Part shown: positions 1 to 8,383 of the stretch, piece after piece
How the letters are laid out: the number at the start of each line of letters is the position of its first letter
How positions within the stretch are numbered: position 1 is the first letter of the stretch
Assembly: GCA_047975295.1 (NCBI GenBank)
Contig: JBKEDH010000004.1
Location: 1-48,896, forward strand
Length of the DNA stretch: 48,896 nucleotides
Direction: 5' to 3'
Origin: JBKEDH01 sp047975295
Lineage (GTDB): Bacteria > Bacteroidota > Bacteroidia > Flavobacteriales > Flavobacteriaceae
The notes under the pieces: generated by a model
Told to the model about the DNA's origin: nothing
The model's input: the letters and a program-made list of their open reading frames with translations, nothing else
Databases searched by the model: none
Program-made: the position numbers and the translations under genes

Positions 1-1895
1 TAATCAATTGTATTTTCGTTTAACACTTTTTGTTTAGGTTCGGGACATACAAGACCAATTTGAGGTTGTGTTGAATCTACAATTTCAAAATCGGTATTAT
101 TAATGTCATAAAAAATATTACCGGCAGCTTCTACTTTAATTCTACAAGTTGTGCTTGGCGTATTGGGTAAAGTTACCGATGCGGCTCCATCGTTAGCGGT
201 ATTTGCTAATAAAGTTGTCCATGTAACAGCATTATCAGTACTCAATAAAATATTTACATTTTGGACATTTACATTAGCATTATCGGTATTGGCAACATCC
301 CAAGTAATATTCATGGTATCGCCTCCGGAATAATATAAAAATTCATCTTGAGAAGTCACTAAAAACGGCCCGGCAGTAGCATCTACATTTATAACTACTT
401 CTTGATAACTTACTGCTCCAATAGGTAGTTGATTATCTCGAACCAATAATCTGGAAGTAATGGTTCTGCTTACCGTAGGAAGTAGTGAATGTTTATCTAA
501 ATCGTTGTTTAACAAGGTACTTACAGCAGGAATATATCTTACATTTCCGGTAGCACTTGGTGTTTCGTGGGCATATTGTAATTTGGTAGCTTCGTCGCTA
601 TTAGCGGCATCTTGGTTTTGCCACGTATAAGTTAAGTCGGCATCGGCATCTACATCGGTTGCTGTTCCGGTAAGCGCATACGGTGTTCCAATAGGAATAG
701 TTAAACCATCGATAGGAGCCGAAACGACAGGAGGTGTATTTCCGGTAGCTGTTTTGGTAGCACACCCCGAATAATTATCAATAGCACTTTGCATTTTTTC
801 AAAATTATAACTGTGAATATAGGTGCTATTATTACCAACCATACTATAGCCTAATCGGGTAACGTCGGGCGAAGTATCATGCGTATATGTATGACCTCCG
901 TTTAAATGATGCCCCAATTCGTGAAGAACCAAACCATTTTGCGGATTAGAACCTCCACCTGCACCAACTCGGGCTCTACTATTTCCACAAGGATAAGGTG
1001 CGCCTCGCCCAATAGTACTTGGCATCAATAAAAAAGCGGTATGTACAGAATTATCATATTTGGAATCGATATCAGCTCTATGCATATTAAGATAACTCAT
1101 ACCAGTTCCTGGATCTATATTTTCTAAATCATAAACAGCGGCGTCGGGGTAAGGACATTCGGCAGGGTCTATATATAAAACTAAATCGGCATCTGGATGC
1201 AATATGTATTCTACAGCTAATTCCCTTCTGTAAATAGAATTTACATAGTCCAATATGGCATTAACTCTTGTTAAACTTTCGGCTTTTGTTGTAAACCCCC
1301 AAGATTGGTTTTGGTAAGCGGTAGCCGTCATTACAATAGTGTAAGTGGTTTTGGTTGCACCTCTAGAGTTTGAAGCTGCCGCCGCTTTATTTAACAATGT
1401 ACTCTTAGCCGTTTTTCCCAGATGATTATCCGCATCGGAAATACCACATTGTTTTTCTTTTTCGTTACAAGTACCACATTCATCATGGGAAATTTCCAGT
1501 TCGTTTTCTACCACAAGTTTGGACGTTTTACTTGTATTTTGGTTTTGGAAATTAATTATTTTGCCATCGGCTTTTATGCTTCCATAAAAACGGCCGTAAC
1601 CATATGAAATATTGATTTGCTTTTGCTTATCGGTTGATGTTCCCACAAAACTTTTAATACCTGGATATTTTTTATTCAGTTCAGGATGCAAACTATTGGG
1701 CACTTGGGTAATGGCGAATGTTTCAACAGTATTATTATCTGTTGGTATTTTTATAAGTTGCTTACTTTTAAAGCCTGTAGCCTTTAAAGTATTTTCAATA
1801 TGCCCAATATTGGCTTTTAAATAATGCTTATCTTGTGCGTTTACAAGTATGCACACAAACATAAGTAGGTTAAAGAGGAGTAGTTTTAATTTCAT
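1..1895 (-). CDS. Secreted metzincin (reprolysin-like) zinc metalloprotease, 3' end outside window
   Basis: About 631 residues are visible, starting at the ATG on 1895-1893 with a hydrophobic signal peptide that ends near VNAQ. The zinc site HELGHHLNGGH lies at residues 325-335, giving His325, His329 and His335 as ligands and Glu326 as general base. The position normally held by Gly is Asn, which metzincins tolerate. A Met-turn (YSM, Met352) follows 17 residues later. Beyond residue 370 come beta-rich, Ig/Fn3-like stretches (for example NVNILLSTDNAVTW) of the kind found C-terminal to the catalytic domain in flavobacterial secreted proteases. The missing end may carry a T9SS sorting domain, but this cannot be seen. 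A -7 box lies upstream at 1925-1932. The family is sure; the substrate is unknown. Confidence 0.85.
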   Translation of the reverse strand, partial: MKLKLLLFNLLMFVCILVNAQDKHYLKANIGHIENTLKATGFKSKQLIKIPTDNNTVETFAITQVPNSLHPELNKKYPGIKSFVGTSTDKQKQINISYGYGRFYGSIKADGKIINFQNQNTSKTSKLVVENELEISHDECGTCNEKEKQCGISDADNHLGKTAKSTLLNKAAAASNSRGATKTTYTIVMTATAYQNQSWGFTTKAESLTRVNAILDYVNSIYRRELAVEYILHPDADLVLYIDPAECPYPDAAVYDLENIDPGTGMSYLNMHRADIDSKYDNSVHTAFLLMPSTIGRGAPYPCGNSRARVGAGGGSNPQNGLVLHELGHHLNGGHTYTHDTSPDVTRLGYSMVGNNSTYIHSYNFEKMQSAIDNYSGCATKTATGNTPPVVSAPIDGLTIPIGTPYALTGTATDVDADADLTYTWQNQDAANSDEATKLQYAHETPSATGNVRYIPAVSTLLNNDLDKHSLLPTVSRTITSRLLVRDNQLPIGAVSYQEVVINVDATAGPFLVTSQDEFLYYSGGDTMNITWDVANTDNANVNVQNVNILLSTDNAVTWTTLLANTANDGAASVTLPNTPSTTCRIKVEAAGNIFYDINNTDFEIVDSTQPQIGLVCPEPKQKVLNENTID

Positions 1896-1924
1896 AATAG
1901 ATTTGGTTTTAATTTTATTATGTG

Positions 1925-1932
1925 CAAAAATA
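1925..1932 (-). promoter_or_regulatory. Predicted -7 box of the metalloprotease gene
   Basis: Read on the minus strand this is TATTTTTG, a match to the Bacteroidetes TAnnTTTG element, about 30 nt before the ATG of the metalloprotease. I see no well-spaced -33 element. Confidence 0.45.
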
Positions 1933-2017
1933 AGACACCTATTTTTACTATTTGTTACCAAAAGGGAAATTATTTTTTATAGTACACGAAAAAATTATCT
2001 TTATTGGCCTATTAAGC

Positions 2018-2086
2018 CAACCTTCAAGACCTCGAAGGTTTACTTGTACTGAGCGAAGTCGAAGTAAAAACCTTTGAGGGTCTGGT
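2018..2086. repeat. Imperfect intergenic inverted repeat (flavobacterial dispersed type)
   Basis: The arms CAAGACCTCGAAGGTTT (from 2025) and AAACCTTTGAGGGTCTGG (ending about 2086) are imperfect reverse complements. They enclose TACTGAGCGAAGTCGAAGTA. Sequences of this style recur between genes in many flavobacterial genomes. This one lies between the divergent protease and GH31 genes. It could be a mobile palindromic unit or a structured 5' leader. Only one copy is in the window. Confidence 0.5.
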
Positions 2087-2159
2087 TTTCAATATTTTGT
2101 TTATCAAATATATTGAGGATGATTTATACTTTTTGTATTTAAGCGAAAAATTAGAAACA

Positions 2160-3785
2160 ATGCCAAAACTATCCTTAAAAATATTATTTCTTGGTTTAAT
2201 ATGGAGCCATGTACTAACGGCTCAACAAAAACAAATTGATTTACAAACACATATCATACCTGTTCTTGACGAAGAGTATTGGTGGGGAGGCGCCGTTAAC
2301 GATGGCCGTTTAATGCCCTATAACAAACCTTTTACTTACAACATGTACGGGAATAATAAAGGCAACCAATTTCAGCCTTTACTTTTATCCAACAAAGGGC
2401 GCATTATTTGGTCTGAAGAACCTTTTAAGTTTACTGTCACAGAAAAAACCATCACTATTGAACCAAGAACAACCATAATCCAAGAGCAATCAGGTAACAC
2501 CTTAAAAGAAGCTTACCTATACGCTTCGCAAAAGTTCTTTCCAGCCAATGGCAAAATGCCGGCTACCGAGCTTTTTACCTTTCCGCAGTACAATACATGG
2601 ATTGAACTTATGTACAACCAAAACCAAAAGGACATTCTTTCGTATGCACATGCCATTATAGACAATGGTTTGCCTCCGGGTGTTTTAATGATCGATGATA
2701 ATTGGCAGGAAGACTATGGAAAATGGCGTTTCCATCCCGGGCGTTTCCCCAACCCTAAAGCCATGATGGCAGAGTTACATAAATTAGGGTTTAAAGTTAT
2801 GCTATGGGTATGCCCTTTTGTTAGTCCGGATTCCGATGTTTATAGAAATTTGGCCAAGCAGGGGTTGTTTTTAAAGAATCCTAAAAATGAGAGCAACAGC
2901 AGCACTTTTGTAAAACCCGAAGAACCCGCCATGATTTATTGGTGGAATGGCGTTAGTGCCGTTTTGGACTTTACAAATCCAAAGGCCCAGTCTTGGTTCA
3001 AAGAAGAACTAAACAAGCTCACGGACGAATATAACGTAGATGGTTTTAAGTTCGATGCGGGCGACACTTATTTTTATCCGGATCATTTAATAGGTCATTC
3101 AAAAACACTTTCCCCTAACGAACACACCGCATTATTTGGAAAAATAGGCTTAGATTATCCTTTTAACGAATACAGAGCCATGTGGAAAATGGCAGGACTA
3201 CCGCTAGCACAACGGCTAAGCGACAAAGGGCATAACTGGAACTATCTTAACATGCTTATACCCAACATTACCGCACAAGGCTTAATGGGTTATGCCTTTA
3301 CCTGTCCCGATTTAATTGGCGGAGGGGAGTTTACCTCTTTTTTAAATACCGAACATATAGACCAAGATCTTATTGTACGTTCTGCCCAAACCCACGCGCT
3401 AATGCCCATGATGCAATTTTCGGTAGCCCCATGGCGCATCTTGGATAAAGAACATTTCGAAGCCATAAAAAAAACGGTCAAACTAAGAGAACAATTTAAG
3501 CCTTTGATACTGGAATTGGCCAAAAAATCCGCCAAAACAGGCGAACCCATTGTTAGGAATATGGAATATGTTTTCCCAAATAAAGGCTATCATACAATTA
3601 AAGACCAATTTATGCTTGGCGACACCATTTTGGTAGCTCCTTTTTTAGAAAAAAACACCAACAAAAGAACGGTAGTTTTACCAAAAGGAAAATGGAAGGC
3701 CGACAATGGCAAAATATTTAAAGGAGATAGATCAATCACACTAACCGTACCATTGGACAGGCTTTTGTATTTTAAACGGTTATAG
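2160..3785 (+). CDS. Glycoside hydrolase family 31 (alpha-glucosidase/galactosidase-like), secreted
   Basis: The product is 541 residues from the ATG at 2160. An upstream in-frame ATG at 2097 would add 21 residues that do not look like a signal peptide, whereas the 2160 start gives a normal one (MPKLSLKILFLGLIWSHVLTA) cleaved before QQK. This points to a periplasmic or surface enzyme. The (beta/alpha)8 barrel contains GVLMIDDNWQ, GFKVMLWVCPF, the nucleophile motif DGFKFDAGD (Asp299) and the likely acid/base motif PDLIGGG (Asp384). FKFDAG resembles the MYORG-like branch of GH31 rather than classical alpha-glucosidases. GH31 enzymes are retaining alpha-glycosidases; the substrate here cannot be told. 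It is a single gene, with no SusC/SusD partner nearby. Confidence 0.88.
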   Translation: MPKLSLKILFLGLIWSHVLTAQQKQIDLQTHIIPVLDEEYWWGGAVNDGRLMPYNKPFTYNMYGNNKGNQFQPLLLSNKGRIIWSEEPFKFTVTEKTITIEPRTTIIQEQSGNTLKEAYLYASQKFFPANGKMPATELFTFPQYNTWIELMYNQNQKDILSYAHAIIDNGLPPGVLMIDDNWQEDYGKWRFHPGRFPNPKAMMAELHKLGFKVMLWVCPFVSPDSDVYRNLAKQGLFLKNPKNESNSSTFVKPEEPAMIYWWNGVSAVLDFTNPKAQSWFKEELNKLTDEYNVDGFKFDAGDTYFYPDHLIGHSKTLSPNEHTALFGKIGLDYPFNEYRAMWKMAGLPLAQRLSDKGHNWNYLNMLIPNITAQGLMGYAFTCPDLIGGGEFTSFLNTEHIDQDLIVRSAQTHALMPMMQFSVAPWRILDKEHFEAIKKTVKLREQFKPLILELAKKSAKTGEPIVRNMEYVFPNKGYHTIKDQFMLGDTILVAPFLEKNTNKRTVVLPKGKWKADNGKIFKGDRSITLTVPLDRLLYFKRL

Positions 3786-3793
3786 TACCAAAT

Positions 3794-4363
3794 CTATTTC
3801 ATTTTTTCGGTGGCTACTTTTTCAAGTTCGGCATACCAATCTTCTCCAAATTTTCTAATCAAGGCCTCTTTTACAAATTTATAAATGGGTACTTGAAGTT
3901 CTTTTCCTAATGTACAGGCATCATCGCAAATAGGCCATTTATGGTAATTTACTGCCGAAAACTCACTGTAATTTTGAACACGAACTGGGTACAAATGGCA
4001 GGACACGGGTTTTTTCCAGGTAATTTCACCTTGATTATAAGCTTCTTCAATAGCACATAGCGCTACATTTTTTTCGTCGAATATCACGTAGGCACAATCG
4101 GCACCATTAATCAAAGGCGTTTCCAATTCGCCGTCTTCGCCGGTAATATAAGTACCTTGCTGCTCTATGGCCTTAATACCTTCTGGACGTAAATAAGGTT
4201 TTACCTTGGGGTAAATAGCATCGAGAATCTTTGTTTCATCTGCATCAAGAGGTGCCCCGGCATCGCCATCAATACAACAAGCGCCCTTGCATGCCGATAA
4301 GTTACAAACAAATTCTTTTTCTATAATATCTTCGGAAATTATAGTCTTTCCTAATTGAAACAT
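3794..4363 (-). CDS. DUF3109 family cysteine-rich protein
   Basis: The 189-residue protein has an N-terminal cysteine cluster (CNLSACKGACC, from residue 21) and further Cys residues in DCAYVIF, ALCAIEEAY, PVSCHLYPVR and PICDDAC. This pattern matches the DUF3109 family, which is related in cysteine layout to YkgJ-type proteins and may bind zinc or an Fe-S cluster. It has no signal peptide and should be cytoplasmic. Its biochemical role is not established. It is convergent with the GH31 gene (8-nt gap) and divergent from marC, sharing the 4364-4453 promoter region. Confidence 0.8.
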   Translation of the reverse strand: MFQLGKTIISEDIIEKEFVCNLSACKGACCIDGDAGAPLDADETKILDAIYPKVKPYLRPEGIKAIEQQGTYITGEDGELETPLINGADCAYVIFDEKNVALCAIEEAYNQGEITWKKPVSCHLYPVRVQNYSEFSAVNYHKWPICDDACTLGKELQVPIYKFVKEALIRKFGEDWYAELEKVATEKMK

Positions 4364-4427
4364 AACACATATAAATTTCGAAGCACAAAATTAATGAAAC
4401 TTTGGCTTTAGTTTAATGATAATACTA

Positions 4428-4435
4428 TACTTTTG
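4428..4435 (+). promoter_or_regulatory. Predicted -7 box for marC
   Basis: TACTTTTG matches TAnnTTTG and ends 18 nt before the marC ATG at 4454, so the predicted leader is short. A TTTG at 4401-4404 is the nearest -33-like sequence, though at a long spacing of 23. Confidence 0.45.
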
Positions 4436-4453
4436 CGCCAAAATTTAAAAGCC

Positions 4454-5041
4454 ATGGAAATTAAATTCATTTTTAAAGAAATTTTCACTGCATTTATGGT
4501 TCTATTTGCCGTAATCGATATTGTTGGAAATATTCCTATTATAATCGATTTGCGAAAAAAAATGGGACATATACAAAGTGGAAAAGCATCGCTTATTGCC
4601 GGTATTATTTTAATTGTGTTTCTTTTTGTTGGAAAAAGTATTCTTAACCTTATTGGTATCGATGTCAACTCATTTGCTGTCGCAGGTGCTTTTATCTTGT
4701 TTTTTATTGCTTTGGAAATGATTTTGGGCATAACCCTTTATAAACAAGAGGAAGAAGAAGCCATGTCGGCAACCGTTTTTCCTTTGGCATTTCCATTAAT
4801 TGCAGGCCCCGGAAGTTTAACAACCTTACTTTCGTTAAGAGCCGAATTTAGAACCGAAAATATTATAATAGCCGTTATATTAAATGTTATTATTATCTTT
4901 ATAGTACTAAAAACATCGGCCAGAATAGAACGGTTAATAGGTCAAAATGGTATCAATATTATCCGAAAAATATTTGGTGTGGTATTGCTTGCCATTGCTG
5001 TTAAGCTCTTTGCCCACAATATTAAGGCTTTAATGTATTAG
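4454..5041 (+). CDS. marC: MarC family integral membrane protein
   Basis: This is a 195-residue protein with about six hydrophobic segments. Signature stretches are FAVIDIVGNIPI near the N terminus and FPLAFPLIAGPGSLTTLLSL in the middle, both diagnostic of the MarC/UPF0056 family. The ATG at 4454 is chosen because it follows a -7 box and opens into the conserved first helix; an earlier ATG at 4433 lies inside that -7 box. It is an inner-membrane protein. Despite the name, a role in multiple antibiotic resistance is not supported for the family and the transported substrate is unknown. It heads a tight plus-strand run with the genes at 5070 and 5275. Confidence 0.88.
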   Translation: MEIKFIFKEIFTAFMVLFAVIDIVGNIPIIIDLRKKMGHIQSGKASLIAGIILIVFLFVGKSILNLIGIDVNSFAVAGAFILFFIALEMILGITLYKQEEEEAMSATVFPLAFPLIAGPGSLTTLLSLRAEFRTENIIIAVILNVIIIFIVLKTSARIERLIGQNGINIIRKIFGVVLLAIAVKLFAHNIKALMY

Positions 5042-5069
5042 TCCGGATCGATGTTAACAATAAAAAAAT

Positions 5070-5273
5070 ATGAAAATATTCACTCTTATATACAGCATAA
5101 TTTCGGTAATACTCATTGCGTTTAATTTAACGTATGTTGACTTTAACGATCCTTTTAACGAAGAAAGCACAACAGCCCTAATTACGGTTATGGCTATTTT
5201 ATGCGGATTGGTACTTGTATTTATTTTATTTTTTTCCAAACGTATTGAACAAAAAATAAAAGAACGTAAATAA
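5070..5273 (+). CDS. Small two-helix membrane protein, unknown function
   Basis: This 67-residue protein has two hydrophobic segments (residues 4-22 and about 37-56) separated by a short acidic loop, and ends in a basic tail (KRIEQKIKERK). It fits between marC (28-nt gap) and the oxidoreductase gene (1-nt gap), which strongly suggests co-transcription. Small proteins of this form are common in flavobacterial genomes. I recognise no family with confidence. Confidence 0.7.
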   Translation: MKIFTLIYSIISVILIAFNLTYVDFNDPFNEESTTALITVMAILCGLVLVFILFFSKRIEQKIKERK

Positions 5274-5274
5274 C

Positions 5275-5883
5275 ATGTTCGATGTCTTGATTATTGGTGG
5301 TGGAGCAGCTGGTATGTCATGCGCTTTGGTCTTGGGGTCTGCCCATAAAAAAGAGTATGTACAACATCGACGCATTGGGATAATCGTGCACCAAAAATCG
5401 TCGCATTTACAAACTGCATTATTCAATAATGTTTTAGGATTACCGCCTAACACTACAGGCATTTCTATTTTAAATCAAGGCAAACAGCAACTTGCTGATT
5501 TATACCCCCACGTAAAACAAATTGAACACGAAAAAGTTTTGGAAATATCTAAAGCGGACACTGTTTTTATGGTTAAAACAAATAAATTAGCTTATAAGGC
5601 AAAAATAGTGGTTGTTGCAGCAGGTTACACCGAACTGTTGCGTATAAAAGGGTTGGAACCATATATTGAACCCCATCCCAGATCGGCAGCCGAAAAAAAT
5701 AGAATTTGGTTAAAGAATACCGATCATTTAATCGAAAAAAATCTTTATGTAGCCGGTACTTTAGCCGGTTGGCGCAGTCAATTTGCTATAGCTTCGGGCA
5801 GCGGAGCACATGTTGCCACCGATATTTTAACACTATGGAATGATGGTAAGCATACCAAAATCCATGATAAACACGAACATTAG
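5275..5883 (+). CDS. Short NAD(P)/FAD-dependent oxidoreductase, thioredoxin-reductase-like
   Basis: The 202-residue protein begins with a Rossmann FAD-binding motif, VLIIGGGAAGMSCA, at residues 4-17. It ends with the second FAD-contact region, NLYVAGTLAGW, followed by a GSGAHVATDIL helix. It matches thioredoxin-reductase-like flavoproteins, but at about 200 residues instead of about 310. The inserted NADPH-binding domain with its CxxC centre is largely absent. It is therefore probably an FAD-binding protein with another electron donor, not a thioredoxin reductase. It is the last gene of the marC run and is followed by the MITE-like element at 5907. Confidence 0.75.
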   Translation: MFDVLIIGGGAAGMSCALVLGSAHKKEYVQHRRIGIIVHQKSSHLQTALFNNVLGLPPNTTGISILNQGKQQLADLYPHVKQIEHEKVLEISKADTVFMVKTNKLAYKAKIVVVAAGYTELLRIKGLEPYIEPHPRSAAEKNRIWLKNTDHLIEKNLYVAGTLAGWRSQFAIASGSGAHVATDILTLWNDGKHTKIHDKHEH

Positions 5884-5906
5884 CAATAATATTCCATTTA
5901 TTTTAA

Positions 5907-6055
5907 GAGCCTATTTAAATTTGTATGATTGACTTTTTGTAAAGTTAGAATGAGGCAAAATAGAAGATAATAGCTGGGCTACTTAATGAAATTTTAACAA
6001 AAATATACACAAAAAGATATATAGAAAAACAATTGATATAAATTTAAACAGGCTC
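5907..6055 (+). mobile_element. MITE-like element, copy 1 (149 bp, 3-bp target duplication TAA)
   Basis: The element starts GAGCCTATTTAAATTTGTAT and ends ATAAATTTAAACAGGCTC, so its ends are near-perfect inverted repeats of about 18-20 bp. It is flanked by TAA on both sides (5904-5906 and 6056-6058). The interior has no coding capacity. A second copy in the same orientation lies at 41107-41268 and shares an almost identical core of about 50 bp (AAATAGAAGATAATAGCTGG and onward). Ends beginning GAG with a 3-bp TNA duplication would fit an IS5-family (IS1031-group) transposase acting in trans. That family assignment is from memory and unconfirmed. Confidence 0.85.
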
Positions 6056-6110
6056 TAAAAAAGTTTTATCTTGTTCGTAAAGGCAGATTTTAAAAATCCA
6101 TCAAATCCAA

Positions 6111-6347
6111 TTAATACTTATTTTTTTCTTGGCTTTTTCGCATTTTCTCAATATTTTCTTTGGTAAGCATGTAGTCCTTTAGGTTTTTGTCTTTCCAACG
6201 GTAATACGAAAATAGAGGAAACACTATAAAAAACAAGCCCACAACACCAAAACCAATAAGTTTTTGAGCATAATCAACATTTAAGGCAAATCCTAAAACA
6301 ATGCTTGTTAACGATGCGATGGTAAAAAACAGGATAAAGTACTTCAT
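6111..6347 (-). CDS. Small two-helix membrane protein, unknown function
   Basis: This 78-residue protein has two hydrophobic segments (about 1-21 and 29-50), then RWKDKNLKDYMLTKENIEKMRKSQEKNKY as a charged, probably cytoplasmic tail, given here only for its composition. It starts 7 nt after the ClC gene stop and runs in the same direction, so the two are very likely one transcript. No family is recognised. A role connected with the ClC protein is only suggested by position. Confidence 0.68.
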   Translation of the reverse strand: MKYFILFFTIASLTSIVLGFALNVDYAQKLIGFGVVGLFFIVFPLFSYYRWKDKNLKDYMLTKENIEKMRKSQEKNKY

Positions 6348-6354
6348 GTTTTGG

Positions 6355-8142
6355 TTATTTGGTGAATTTGATAAGCTGTTGCCTATAAGCCGTTAATAAT
6401 TTCGATTTTGAAATATAGCCGTAATATTTTCCATTTTTAATTACCGGCAAATTCCACGCTCCGGTTGTTTTAAACCTATCCATAATACTTTGCATGGTAT
6501 CGCTATCGTAGTCGATTATACCGGCATCGGCATGCATTAAATTATCGGCGGTTACGGTATCGTACAAGTCGGCATTAAACATAATATGCCTAATATCGTC
6601 CAAACGGATAACACCGAGAAATTCGTCATTATCATTCACCACCGGAAAATGGTTTCGCGACGATTTGGCTACCGCTTCGTTTAAAATACAGCCCAATTTC
6701 ATTTCGGGTTTTAAAACCACAAAATTGGTTTCAATCACTTTATCTATATCAAGAACCATAAGCACATTTTGGTCTTTGTCGTGTGTCATCAATTCGCCGC
6801 GTTCGGCAAGTTTCATGGTGTAAATAGAATGCGATACGTAATATTTGGTAATAGCAAACGAAATGGCCGAAACAATCATAAGCGGCACAAACAGTTCATG
6901 CCCACTAGTAATTTCGGCAATAAGGAAAATGGCCGTTAGTGGTGCATGCAGCACACCAGCCATAAGTCCCGTCATACCCAGAAGCGTAAAATTGGCTTCA
7001 GGAACCGAAAATCCCAAGCCTATATGGTTTATAACTTTAGCAAAAGCATTACCCAAAGCGCTACCCATAACCAAGGTTGGAATAAAAATACCGCCCACAC
7101 CACCAGCACCAAATGTGGTAGTCATGGCAATGGCCTTAAAAACGGCAATACCCAAAAGCAACCCAACAACAATCCAAATATTGGACAAATCCAAATGGAA
7201 CGGTGTATTACCAATGGCTGCCAAATGGTCGCCTTTTAAAAGATTGTTCATAAGACCGTAACCTTCACCATAAAGCGGCGGAATAAAATATAATATCGTA
7301 CCAATTGCCAACCCCCCAATTAATAAGCGGTAAGCACGGCTTTTGTACTGTTTGAAAAAATTGGTAATACCAAAAAATACTTTAGAAAAATACACCGAAG
7401 CAATAGCAGTTACCACACCCAGTAAAATATAAATGGGAATATCCTTAAAGTTGAAGCTCGTATTTAAATCGACATGTAACATAATATCGGTTCCCAAAAA
7501 CAAATACGATGTAATAACCGCCGAAACCGAAGCCAACAGCAACGGCACCAACGATGCAAAGGCAATATCCAAACTAAAAATTTCGACAGCAAAAATAACG
7601 GCAGCAACAGGTGCTTTAAACATAGATGCCATAGCCCCTGCCGAAGCACAACCAATTAACAACATACGCGTTTTGGTATTCATATGGAACAACTGTGCTG
7701 TGTTAGACCCCAAAGCAGCCCCAATACTAACGGCGGGTCCCTGTAACCCTACCGAACCACCAAAACCTGCAGTTATGGGTGCCGTAATTAACGAAGCGTA
7801 AATACTGTACTTTGGAATAATTCCGTTTAATTTTGAAATACCGTAAAGTGTTGATGGAATACCGTGCCCAATATGTTTTTTAAGCCATGTTTGTTTGATG
7901 ACATACACCAAAACAAGACCAATTATGGGAAAGATAAAATAAAGGGTATTCTGGTAGTTTTTAAAAAGATTCAACTCCAAAAGCGATCGGATAAAGTGGG
8001 TAAGGTTTTTTAAAACCACTGTACCCATACCCGCCAAAACACCAACTGCAATACTAAGAATATAAACAAACTGGCGTTCGGAAATATGTTTGTATCTCCA
8101 AATGTAGAATTTCCGGAATAACCCTTTGGAATTTATCGCCAT
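6355..8142 (-). CDS. ClC family chloride channel/transporter with C-terminal CBS pair
   Basis: The 595-residue protein has the ClC membrane domain (residues about 25-440) and two CBS domains (about 470-590), which in this family sense nucleotides. Visible ion-path motifs are GHGIP (residues 92-96), GGSVGLQGPAVSIG (129-142) and GGIFIPTLVMG. The glutamate that gates coupled transporters (G-x-E-G-P) is Gln134 here (codon CAG at 7741-7743 on the minus strand). In model ClC exchangers the equivalent Glu-to-Gln change gives uncoupled chloride flow, so this may be a channel-like protein; that is inference. It is an inner-membrane protein with a 78-residue membrane protein directly downstream. Confidence 0.92.
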   Translation of the reverse strand: MAINSKGLFRKFYIWRYKHISERQFVYILSIAVGVLAGMGTVVLKNLTHFIRSLLELNLFKNYQNTLYFIFPIIGLVLVYVIKQTWLKKHIGHGIPSTLYGISKLNGIIPKYSIYASLITAPITAGFGGSVGLQGPAVSIGAALGSNTAQLFHMNTKTRMLLIGCASAGAMASMFKAPVAAVIFAVEIFSLDIAFASLVPLLLASVSAVITSYLFLGTDIMLHVDLNTSFNFKDIPIYILLGVVTAIASVYFSKVFFGITNFFKQYKSRAYRLLIGGLAIGTILYFIPPLYGEGYGLMNNLLKGDHLAAIGNTPFHLDLSNIWIVVGLLLGIAVFKAIAMTTTFGAGGVGGIFIPTLVMGSALGNAFAKVINHIGLGFSVPEANFTLLGMTGLMAGVLHAPLTAIFLIAEITSGHELFVPLMIVSAISFAITKYYVSHSIYTMKLAERGELMTHDKDQNVLMVLDIDKVIETNFVVLKPEMKLGCILNEAVAKSSRNHFPVVNDNDEFLGVIRLDDIRHIMFNADLYDTVTADNLMHADAGIIDYDSDTMQSIMDRFKTTGAWNLPVIKNGKYYGYISKSKLLTAYRQQLIKFTK

Positions 8143-8383
8143 AATGTAAAAATAAGAATAAAAATTAAGTGGAAAGTCAAAAAAAGGAAAGTCAAAAAAT
8201 TAAAAGTATAACGACCTTTCTTTTGGTTTCAATTTAATAAAGAAACATTTTCGATACGCTCAATATAGCCATAAAGCTTTTCTCCTTCCATCATCTCTAC
8301 TCTATCATCTTTATTTCTATTATCTATTTTTTAAAGCAACAAAGTTCTGATTTTTGGTTCTATATTCAACTTTTCCCTTTTTA

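Noticed and set aside
2097..2159. Longer N terminus for the GH31 enzyme from the ATG at 2097
   Set aside because: The extra 21 residues are charged and aromatic and would bury a clear signal peptide that starts at 2160.
8143..8383. Gene or structured RNA between ClC and aspS
   Set aside because: The stretch is low-complexity (repeated GGAAAGTCAAAAA and pyrimidine-rich runs) with no reading frame or clear stem.
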